From Streptococcus cuniculipharyngis (GTDB lineage Bacteria > Bacillota > Bacilli > Lactobacillales > Streptococcaceae), in the NCBI RefSeq assembly GCF_007859195.1, contig NZ_VOHL01000001.1:558001-622000 (forward strand): 64,000 bases of DNA, read 5' to 3'. The position numbers and the translations under genes were made by a program. Below are positions 57,102 to 64,000 of the stretch, piece by piece (within the stretch, counting starts at the first letter, position 1; every line of letters begins with the position of its first letter). The notes below the pieces were generated by a model, which saw nothing but the letters and a program-made list of their open reading frames with translations, did no database searches and had not been told where the DNA came from.

Positions 57102-58853
57102 TTAGTGACGTTTTGGTGGGTTATGAATGGCTTCACCAAGGACGTCTAGGAAGGCTTCGTACATAACTTCTGAGAAGGTTGGATGACCATGAATGGATTG
57201 AGCAACATCATCAACGGTCAGTTCAGCTTCCATAATGGTCGCTGCTTCGTTAATTAATTCTGCTGCCACTGGGCCAACAATGTGAACGCCAAGAATTTCA
57301 TGGTATTTGGCATCGGCAATAACCTTGACAAATCCGTGAGCCTCATTAGAAGCGATTGCACGACCATTACCAGTAAAGCTACATTTACCAACCAATACTT
57401 CACCATATTGTTCACGAGCCTGCTCTTCTGTCAAACCACACATGGCGACTTCTGGATGAGTGTAGACAGCTGCTGGAGTGAACTCAAGGTTAGCTTTACG
57501 CACATTGCCACGCATGGCGTTTTCCGCAGCAACTTCTCCCATACGGTAAGCGGCATGGGCCAACATCTTCGTACCATTGACATCACCTGGTGCGTAGATA
57601 CCTGGAATGGATGTTTCTTGATAGGCATTGACCTTGATGCGACCACGATCCATGTCAAGATTAAGGTTTTCCAAACCAGCCAATTGTGGCACACGACCAA
57701 TTGAAAGGAGGGCACGATCTGCCACTAATTCTGAGCCATCATTCAATTTAAGGGTCAATTGGTTATTGGCTTCAACGATTTCAGAAACACCAACAGACGT
57801 TTTAATCTTCATGCCTTTCTTAGCAAGAATTTTTTGCAATTCAAGTGAGATTTCCTTGTCCATGGCAGGAATGATACGATCTGCCATTTCAACAACGGTC
57901 ACTTCGGTACCGTAAGCGGCATAAACCAGACCAAGCTCGATACCAACGACACCACCACCCATAACAGCTAGTGATTTTGGAATTTCACGAAGGTCAAGGA
58001 TGTCATCAGAAGTCATGACCAATTTAGAATCAATCCCTGGAATATTGATACGTGACACCTTAGAACCTGTTGCCAAAATGACACTGCGACCTTTGATGGT
58101 TTCATTGCCAATCGTCACTGTCTTGTCTGGATTAACTTGCCCCAAACCGTTAAAGATGGTTACCTTATTGGCCTTGAGCAAGCCTTGAACACCACTTGTC
58201 AAGGTTTTAACGACTGAATTCTTGAAATCAACTGTCTTGTCCATATCAATCGTGTAGTTGGTTGACGCAAGATTGATACCACGACCAGCTGCAATCTTCA
58301 AACCATCAAGAATTTCGGCATTTTTCAAATAAGTCTTGGTTGGGATACACCCCTTGTTCAAACAGGTTCCACCAAATTCTGATTTCTCAACAATGGCAAT
58401 TTTACCACCGAGTTGAGCCCCACGAATAGCTGCGTAATAACCAGCAGGACCACCACCAACAACAACAATATCGTATTCATTGTCTGCTAAGGGAGCTTTA
58501 TCTGCTAGAGGAGCAACACTTGCAGGGGCTTTTGGTACTTCAAGACCAGCTGCCTCTAATTGAGCACTTGCTTCTGCTGGTGCAGGGCTAGCCGCTGCTG
58601 TATCCACTACTTCTCCTGCTGCACCAAGGTAACCAATAATCTCCGTCACAGGAACGGTTTCTCCGGCTCCACGGACAATTTTTAGCAAGACACCTGAATC
58701 CTCTGCTTCAAGTTCCATGTTGGTCTTGTCTGACATGATTTCAAGAAGGATCTCCCCTTCTTTGACCTCGTCACCTTCTTGTTTTTTCCACTCGATGATC
58801 TCGCCTTCTTGCATGTCTACACCGAGTTTTGGCATGATAATTTCTACAGCCAT
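57102..58853 (-). CDS. pdhD: Dihydrolipoamide dehydrogenase (E3) with N-terminal lipoyl domain
   Basis: 583 residues. Residues 1-80 are a lipoyl domain with the lipoylated Lys in MSDKTNME; a Pro/Ala linker follows. From about 125 the FAD-binding GGGPAGYYAAIRGAQLG, redox disulfide GGTCLNKGCIPT, NAD-binding GGGVVGIELG and catalytic HPTFSE. It reoxidises lipoyl groups of E2, passing electrons to NAD. The lipoyl domain is nearly identical to that of E2. Last gene of the operon. Confidence 0.96.
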   Translation of the reverse strand: MAVEIIMPKLGVDMQEGEIIEWKKQEGDEVKEGEILLEIMSDKTNMELEAEDSGVLLKIVRGAGETVPVTEIIGYLGAAGEVVDTAAASPAPAEASAQLEAAGLEVPKAPASVAPLADKAPLADNEYDIVVVGGGPAGYYAAIRGAQLGGKIAIVEKSEFGGTCLNKGCIPTKTYLKNAEILDGLKIAAGRGINLASTNYTIDMDKTVDFKNSVVKTLTSGVQGLLKANKVTIFNGLGQVNPDKTVTIGNETIKGRSVILATGSKVSRINIPGIDSKLVMTSDDILDLREIPKSLAVMGGGVVGIELGLVYAAYGTEVTVVEMADRIIPAMDKEISLELQKILAKKGMKIKTSVGVSEIVEANNQLTLKLNDGSELVADRALLSIGRVPQLAGLENLNLDMDRGRIKVNAYQETSIPGIYAPGDVNGTKMLAHAAYRMGEVAAENAMRGNVRKANLEFTPAAVYTHPEVAMCGLTEEQAREQYGEVLVGKCSFTGNGRAIASNEAHGFVKVIADAKYHEILGVHIVGPVAAELINEAATIMEAELTVDDVAQSIHGHPTFSEVMYEAFLDVLGEAIHNPPKRH

Positions 58854-58898
58854 GATTTTCTCACTTTCTATTTTTTAAGCTATTACATGAGGGCTCTC

Positions 58899-60287
58899 TT
58901 AGATGAGTAATTCCATTGGATTTTCCAAGAGATTTTTTAAATCAACCATGAACTTAGCCCCATTCATCCCATCAATAATACGGTGGTCAATGGTCAAGCA
59001 CATGGCCATGATTGGGCGAATAACCACTTGGCCATCAAGAGCTACTGGGGTCGGTACGGTTGCTGCGACACCAAGAATCGCAGAGTTTGGTTGATTGATA
59101 ATTGGGTTGAAACTCTTAGTGCCAAACATTCCCAAATTAGTGATTGAGAAGGTTGACCCTGACATTTCCGCTGCCTTTAACTTACCTGTCTGGGCTTTTT
59201 TGATCACGTCTTTTGAAGCCACAACAAATTCTGACAGGCTCATCTTATCAGCACCGTGAACCACTGGCACCACCAACCCATCGTCCAGACCAACTGCAAT
59301 CCCAAGGTTAACATAGTTATGGATTTCAATCTCATTAGCATCGTTAATCAAGGAAGCATTCATGTAACGATGTTCAGGTTTCATCAAGGTTTTCACCACT
59401 GCTAAACCAATCAAATCAGTAAAGGTGACTTTATTCCCGGTCTTATTCATGATTGGTTCAAGGACCTGCTTACGCAAGGCCATCAAATTGGTCATGTCAA
59501 TGTCATAGTTGAGCGTAAAGGTTGGTGCGGTCAAGTAAGAATTAACCATTCCCTTAGAAATCGCCTTACGCATTGGACTCATCTTGATGATTTCAATGTC
59601 CCTTGACGTTTCCGCAACTGGGTCAGTGTTAACAACTGGTGCTGACACGTCTTCAGTCACTGTCTCTTGACTAGCCCCAAGGGCTGCCAGCACATCACGT
59701 TTCATAATCTTACCACGAACACCGCTGCCAACTAGATTTTCCACATCAAGCCCCTTGTCTTCGGCAATCTTACGTGCCAATGGTGACAAACGAGGGGCTG
59801 CCTGTTTCACTTTCTCAACATCTTCCTTATGGATACGGCCACGAGCCCCTGATCCTGGTACCAAGTGAAGGTTGACCCCTAGTTCTCTAGCCAACTTGCG
59901 GGCTGCTGGAGTAGCACGGACTTTCTCACCTTCAGCAAAGGTTACTTCTGCCACAACTGGTGTCGCTGCTGGCCTAACCGTTTCAGCAACTGGGCTAGGA
60001 CTAGCTGGCTCTACCACTTGGCTAGCCGCTGCTGTATCCACTACTTCTCCCGCTGCACCAAGGTAACCAATAACCTCGGTCACCGGAACGGTTTCTCCAG
60101 CTCCACGGACAATTTTTAGCAAGACGCCTGAATCTTCTGCTTCAAGTTCCATGTTGGTCTTGTCTGACATGATTTCAAGAAGAATCTCCCCTTCTTTGAC
60201 TTCATCGCCTTCTTGTTTTTTCCACTCGATGATTTCGCCTTCTTGCATGTCTACACCGAGTTTTGGCATGATAATTTCTACAGCCAT
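58899..60287 (-). CDS. pdhC: Dihydrolipoamide acyltransferase (E2) with two subunit-binding domains
   Basis: 462 residues. Lipoyl domain 1-80, then two tandem peripheral-subunit-binding domains (about 120-155: ATPAARKLARELGVNL, GARGRIHKEDV; about 165-200: LSPLARKIAEDKGLDV, GVRGKIMKRDV), then the catalytic domain with DHRIIDG. It forms the complex core and transfers the acyl group to CoA. Pyruvate is the likely substrate, acetoin an alternative. Confidence 0.95.
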   Translation of the reverse strand: MAVEIIMPKLGVDMQEGEIIEWKKQEGDEVKEGEILLEIMSDKTNMELEAEDSGVLLKIVRGAGETVPVTEVIGYLGAAGEVVDTAAASQVVEPASPSPVAETVRPAATPVVAEVTFAEGEKVRATPAARKLARELGVNLHLVPGSGARGRIHKEDVEKVKQAAPRLSPLARKIAEDKGLDVENLVGSGVRGKIMKRDVLAALGASQETVTEDVSAPVVNTDPVAETSRDIEIIKMSPMRKAISKGMVNSYLTAPTFTLNYDIDMTNLMALRKQVLEPIMNKTGNKVTFTDLIGLAVVKTLMKPEHRYMNASLINDANEIEIHNYVNLGIAVGLDDGLVVPVVHGADKMSLSEFVVASKDVIKKAQTGKLKAAEMSGSTFSITNLGMFGTKSFNPIINQPNSAILGVAATVPTPVALDGQVVIRPIMAMCLTIDHRIIDGMNGAKFMVDLKNLLENPMELLI

Positions 60288-60366
60288 TCTATCTTCCCTT
60301 CTTTATAAAATTTCTAGTTAGTATAAGGACTGACCACTAATAAGACAATCGTCAGTTACCTTACTT

Positions 60367-61362
60367 TTATTGTTTGTTAGCAATCTTATAAATAGCGTCT
60401 TTAATTTTTGCGACATCTGGTAAGACAGCCTGCTCCAGAACACGTGCATAAGGTACTGGCACATCTTCACTTGCCAAGCGGACAATTGGATGATCCAGAT
60501 AGTCAAAGGCTTCACTCTCTGTCACCATAGCAGCAATTTCACCAATGAAACCACCTGTCTTGTAAGCGTCATTGACCAACATCAATCTACCAGTTTTCTT
60601 GACTGAATCAAAGATAAGTTCCTTGTCCAATGGCACAAGCGTCCGTGGGTCAACCACTTCCACACTAATCCCATCAGCCGCCACCTCTTCTGCTGCTTGA
60701 AGAACACGTTCCAACATGCGACCATAGGACACAATGGTCAAGTCTTTTCCTTCACGTTTGATTTCTCCCTTACCAAGTGGAATGCAGAAATCTGGGTCTT
60801 GTGTAACTTCTTCTTTTTTACCATAAAGGGCTTTAGGTTCCATGAACAAAACAATATTATTATCACGGATAGCCGATTTCAAAAGACCTTTGGCATCATT
60901 GGCATTACCTGGTGCAACGACCTTAATGCCTGGAATATGTGCCAACCAAGCTTCCAGAGATTGTGAGTGCTGGGCTGCCGAACCAATACCTGAACCAGAA
61001 GCCACACGGAAAGTTACCGGAGTTTTCAAGCCACCGCCAAACATGTAGTTATTTTTAGCACCGTTATTGACAATAGCATCTAGGGCAATGGTGATAAAGT
61101 CCATGAAGGTCAAATCAATAATCGGACGCAGACCAGTAATGGCCGCACCAACCGCAGCACCTGCAATAGCCGCCTCAGAGATTGGTGTATCACGCACGCG
61201 TTTTTTTCCAAATTCTGCCAACATGCCAACCGAGGTACCAAAATCTCCACCGTAGATACCCACATCTTCACCCATTAAGAAAATATCTTCATCTTTACGC
61301 ATTTCCTCACTCATGGCAAGGTTAATTGCTTCACGCAAAGCCATCAATTTAGTTTCTGACAT
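60367..61362 (-). CDS. pdhB: 2-oxoacid dehydrogenase E1 beta subunit (pyruvate/acetoin)
   Basis: 331 residues: ALREAINLAMSEEMRKDEDIFLMGEDVGIYGG, VASGSGIGSAAQHSQSLEAWLAHIPG, VSYGRMLERVLQAAEEV. Pairs with E1 alpha in an alpha2beta2 thiamine-diphosphate enzyme. Confidence 0.95.
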   Translation of the reverse strand: MSETKLMALREAINLAMSEEMRKDEDIFLMGEDVGIYGGDFGTSVGMLAEFGKKRVRDTPISEAAIAGAAVGAAITGLRPIIDLTFMDFITIALDAIVNNGAKNNYMFGGGLKTPVTFRVASGSGIGSAAQHSQSLEAWLAHIPGIKVVAPGNANDAKGLLKSAIRDNNIVLFMEPKALYGKKEEVTQDPDFCIPLGKGEIKREGKDLTIVSYGRMLERVLQAAEEVAADGISVEVVDPRTLVPLDKELIFDSVKKTGRLMLVNDAYKTGGFIGEIAAMVTESEAFDYLDHPIVRLASEDVPVPYARVLEQAVLPDVAKIKDAIYKIANKQ

Positions 61363-61416
61363 TCTATTTCTCCTAATTTTAACTTTTAGTTTTGTTACTG
61401 CTCTTTGTTTAAAAGC

Positions 61417-62385
61417 TTAGTCAACCCACACATCTTCAAAAGCGACTGATAATTCTGGGTCTGGACTGTTTACGGCAAATTCATAGGCATCATCAACCTC
61501 TTTAACCACCTGTGCATCAATGGCATCAAGTTCTTCATCAGTAGCCAACTTGTTTTCCGTTAGATAGGCACGGTACTTGAGCATTGGATCTTTTTTCTTC
61601 CACTCATCAACTTCTTCCTTAGTCCGGTAAACACCTGCATCAGCAGTTGAATGACCAAACCAACGGTAAGAAATCACTTCAACGATAGCTGGACCATTGC
61701 CACCACGAACATGCTCAACGGCTTTTTCCATGGTTTCATAGACAGCTAGCACATCGTTACCATCTTCACAATAGAAACCTGGAATACCATAGGCTTCCGC
61801 ACGTGTGTAAAGATGAGGCGTATTGGTTGCATTTTTGATATCCATTGAGATACCGTAACCATTGTTAATGATAAAGAAAATGACTGGTAATTTCCAAGTC
61901 GCTGCCATATTGACAGACTCGTGGAAAGAGCCTTCATTAGTTGCACCATCTCCTGAGAAAGCAACCGCAATATTCTTTGTGCCCTTGTATTGCTGAGTTA
62001 AGGCTGCACCAACCGCAAGAGCATAGCCACCACCAACGATACCGTTGGTACCGTAGTTGCCTTTTTCAAAGTCAGCTAAGTGCATGGAACCGCCGCGACC
62101 TTTAGAGACACCGGTTACCTTACCTGCCAACTCTGCCATCATGGCGTTCAAGTCCATATCTTGGGCGATACAATGACCATGACCACGGTGGTTAGAGAAG
62201 AAAATATCATCATAGGTCAAGTGAGCCATGGCACCAACGTTGGCTGCTTCCTCACCAACTGAGAAGTGGGTCATCCCTTGTACAAATCCACGACGAACAA
62301 GTTTATTGATACGCATATCAAACTCACGGATACGTTGCATTTTCAAATACATTTCCAAATGTTTTTCTTTAGAAATCGTTACCAT
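61417..62385 (-). CDS. pdhA: 2-oxoacid dehydrogenase E1 alpha subunit (pyruvate/acetoin)
   Basis: 322 residues from the ATG at 62385, which has GGAGG five bases upstream; an earlier ATG lacks it. Thiamine-diphosphate motif GDGATNEGSFHESVNMAATWKLPVIFFIINN and HRGHGHCIAQ. First gene of the E1alpha-E1beta-E2-E3 operon, an order also called acoABCL in streptococci. Confidence 0.95.
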   Translation of the reverse strand: MVTISKEKHLEMYLKMQRIREFDMRINKLVRRGFVQGMTHFSVGEEAANVGAMAHLTYDDIFFSNHRGHGHCIAQDMDLNAMMAELAGKVTGVSKGRGGSMHLADFEKGNYGTNGIVGGGYALAVGAALTQQYKGTKNIAVAFSGDGATNEGSFHESVNMAATWKLPVIFFIINNGYGISMDIKNATNTPHLYTRAEAYGIPGFYCEDGNDVLAVYETMEKAVEHVRGGNGPAIVEVISYRWFGHSTADAGVYRTKEEVDEWKKKDPMLKYRAYLTENKLATDEELDAIDAQVVKEVDDAYEFAVNSPDPELSVAFEDVWVD

Positions 62386-62416
62386 ATTGGCCTCCATAAA
62401 TTATTATTACTCTTTT

Positions 62417-62445
62417 ATGATACCCTAAAATTTCACAATTAGCAA
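62417..62445 (-). promoter_or_regulatory. Promoter of the dehydrogenase operon
   Basis: TTGCTA, 17 bp, TATCAT on the minus strand. I see no convincing cre site. Confidence 0.5.
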
Positions 62446-62547
62446 TTAGAAAATGTAGCGAAACTCTAGCAATGTAAAGGTTTACCAAGTTTATTAAAAC
62501 AAAAAATTCACAAACTTTTTTCCAAGGACTGTCTTTCCTTTGCCATA

Positions 62548-62574
62548 AGAAAAAGAGCCTAAATTAGCTCCTTT
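62548..62574 (-). terminator. Terminator of the 62586 gene
   Basis: Minus strand GGAGC / GCTC short stem with a T-rich tail. Confidence 0.5.
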
Positions 62575-62585
62575 TCAGTTCAACT

Positions 62586-62786
62586 CTATTCATCATATTG
62601 TTCAGGAAAACGGTCATGAACTTGGTTAAATAAGTTTAATAAAAAAATAGAATGAAAGACAACAAAGCCTGCCATAGAAATCCATAAGTTCTCTATTGAA
62701 TTATATTTTTTGACAATAATCATTAAAAAATATAGTAAATCAAAAAGAATGACTTGAAGCGAAAATTTGAGCAAAATTTTTTTCAT
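62586..62786 (-). CDS. Small two-helix membrane protein
   Basis: 66 residues: LLKFSLQVILFDLLYFLMIIV and LWISMAGFVVFHSIFLLNLF helices, acidic end. SD GGGAGGG. Divergent from the 62836 gene. Size and partner would suit an immunity or transporter accessory, but nothing specific is recognised. Confidence 0.6.
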   Translation of the reverse strand: MKKILLKFSLQVILFDLLYFLMIIVKKYNSIENLWISMAGFVVFHSIFLLNLFNQVHDRFPEQYDE

Positions 62787-62835
62787 ATTACCCTCCCAAA
62801 AAATAAAAACGTTTTATTATTAAGCTATACCATTT

Positions 62836-63393
62836 GTGAGGAAAAATCAAGTAAATGGAGGTGTTTATTATGAAACAAATGATTACTCTGAAACACAGTA
62901 TTATCAAAGTGGTGCTTATGCTTCATATACGGTAAATGGAACATTAGTTGAGGTATTAAATGAAAATACCCTAAAATTAACCTATCCAGACGGAACCTCT
63001 GATTTACTTGAAAAACGTTCAGATGGGGTTTATAAAAATGGGGTTTATTTTCTACCATTACAAAATCTTGATGCCTTAGCAAATAATAGAAGTGCCAATT
63101 CATGGATTCTTCTTGGAACATCTTCTGGAAGATCTGATAGAAACAGTACAGTAAATAATGCCATAGCAACTTTATGTGCCACTATCCTAGGTTCGGTAGG
63201 AGGTGGAGCTGTTGGTGCATTCATTACAGCCGTTGGTTTAGCAACTCATTCCACTCCTCCTGGGGCATATAGCATAACCTACACCTACTTTAATTCCGCA
63301 AAACGTCAATTTAAGGTAGTTAATCAATATTATAAAAACGCTAACTTCACAGGATACGTGACCACCAAAACAAGCTACGTAAATACACCTTAA
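62836..63393 (+). CDS. Hypothetical protein with extracellular-type sequence, apparently lacking its N-terminus
   Basis: 185 residues from a GTG at 62836. Rich in Tyr/Thr/Asn (ETNDYSETQYYQSGAYASYTVNGT), one glycine-rich hydrophobic segment (ATILGSVGGGAVGAFITAVGLA). Composition suggests secretion, yet there is no signal peptide. The only good SD (GGAGG at 62857) serves an ATG at 62870 in another frame that stops after 21 codons. Truncated gene, frameshift or unusual start are all possible. Confidence 0.5.
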   Translation: MRKNQVNGGVYYETNDYSETQYYQSGAYASYTVNGTLVEVLNENTLKLTYPDGTSDLLEKRSDGVYKNGVYFLPLQNLDALANNRSANSWILLGTSSGRSDRNSTVNNAIATLCATILGSVGGGAVGAFITAVGLATHSTPPGAYSITYTYFNSAKRQFKVVNQYYKNANFTGYVTTKTSYVNTP

Positions 63394-63419
63394 ATATAAT
63401 AGGTATCTCTAATAACATA

Positions 63420-63457
63420 AAACCTTCAGCCTTATGAAAGAGACTGAAGGTTTTTTA
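63420..63457. terminator. Terminator between the 62836 gene and the ABC ATPase
   Basis: AACCTTCAG / CTGAAGGTT with T6 on the plus strand and A-rich left flank. Confidence 0.8.
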
Positions 63458-63462
63458 ATTGA

Positions 63463-64000
63463 TTACAAAATCATTTCATCATCGGTTAGTTTTTCACCGC
63501 TGTTTTTGTAGAAGAGGTCCATCAGGTTTTGTACCGTTAGATTTCTTTTCTCTTCTCCTTCAACATCCACCACGATTTGACCACGGTGGAGCATGACCAG
63601 ACGATTACCATACTGGATGGCATTTTCCATGTTGTGGGTAATCATGAGGGCCGTTAGCTGATGGCTTTCAACGATTTTTTGGGTCAATTCCATGACCATG
63701 TCACTGGTTTTTGGATCCAGAGCTGCTGTATGCTCGTCAAGGAGCAGGACCTTGGGTTTGACTAGCGAAGCCATCATCAAGGTTAGAGCTTGACGTTGAC
63801 CACCAGAAAGAAACTGGGTGTCAACCTTCATCCGATTTTCTAAACCAAGACCCAATTCTTCTAGGGCTTCCTTAAAGATTGCTCGCTCGCTATCCTTAAC
63901 ACCCCAACCAAGACCACGCGAGAGGCCACGACGGTAGGCAATAGCCATGTTTTCCTCAATGGTTAGACGCGAAGCCGTTCCCATTTTGGGATCTTGAAAG
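63463..64000 (-). CDS. ABC transporter ATP-binding protein, C-terminal part
   Basis: The frame is open to the window edge, so the N-terminus with Walker A lies outside. Visible: Q-loop region QDPKMGTASRLTIEENMAIAYRRG, signature LSGGQRQALTLMMA, Walker B VLLLDEHTAALD and H-loop ITHN. It resembles ATPases of the amino-acid-type ABC systems with TrpX-like binding proteins; substrate not determinable here. Confidence 0.88.
   Translation of the reverse strand, partial: FQDPKMGTASRLTIEENMAIAYRRGLSRGLGWGVKDSERAIFKEALEELGLGLENRMKVDTQFLSGGQRQALTLMMASLVKPKVLLLDEHTAALDPKTSDMVMELTQKIVESHQLTALMITHNMENAIQYGNRLVMLHRGQIVVDVEGEEKRNLTVQNLMDLFYKNSGEKLTDDEMIL

Overview
The window comes from a low-GC Gram-positive coccus, most likely a pyogenic-group Streptococcus. 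The evidence is a YSIRK-type surface protease, the gene order rplU-prp-rpmA / lysR-lspA-rluD / pyrR-pyrP, an enolase with streptococcal plasminogen-binding features, and a lipoate-dependent dehydrogenase operon next to lplA. I cannot name the species from sequence alone. LAYOUT. 1-10865 is host chromosome: the N-terminal part of a large M26 (IgA1 protease/Zmp-like) surface protein, enolase, a YueI-family gene, uracil permease with PyrR and its RNA attenuator, a pseudouridine synthase, signal peptidase II and a LysR regulator. 10866-52565 is a complete-looking siphovirus prophage of about 41.7 kb. It is bounded by a 32-bp direct repeat that is the last 32 bp of rpmA. 52534-64000 is host again: rpmA-prp-rplU, a DUF4298 gene, lplA, an HxlR/flavin-oxidoreductase divergent pair, a four-gene 2-oxoacid dehydrogenase operon, two small genes and part of an ABC ATPase. 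PROPHAGE. From right to left it holds: integrase and a plus-strand lysogeny module (repressor, dinD, KilA-N and RhuM genes); a control region with lytic and repressor promoters and matching operators; a minus-strand early region (many small genes, a three-gene DNA-methylation-like module, replication initiator with internal iterons, Bet/DUF1351 recombination genes, a broken RusA); a MazEF-type toxin-antitoxin pair on the opposite strand; ArpU; terminases, portal, a MuF head protein, scaffold, capsid, head-tail connectors, tail proteins, holin and endolysin; and next to attL a predicted nuclease gene behind a structured non-coding RNA. HIGHLIGHTS. The MuF head protein carries a variable C-terminal toxin-like domain, a coupled immunity-type gene, two further immunity-type genes, the fossil end of another, and an orphan toxin tip with the same 74-bp junction. 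This is a polymorphic-toxin cassette array inside a phage head operon. Echoes of the repressor gene's 3' end precede the KilA-N and RhuM genes, pointing to stacked cassette insertion behind the repressor. The nuclease/RNA unit beside attL and the compact methyltransferase ending in a sliding-clamp-type motif are the other leads.
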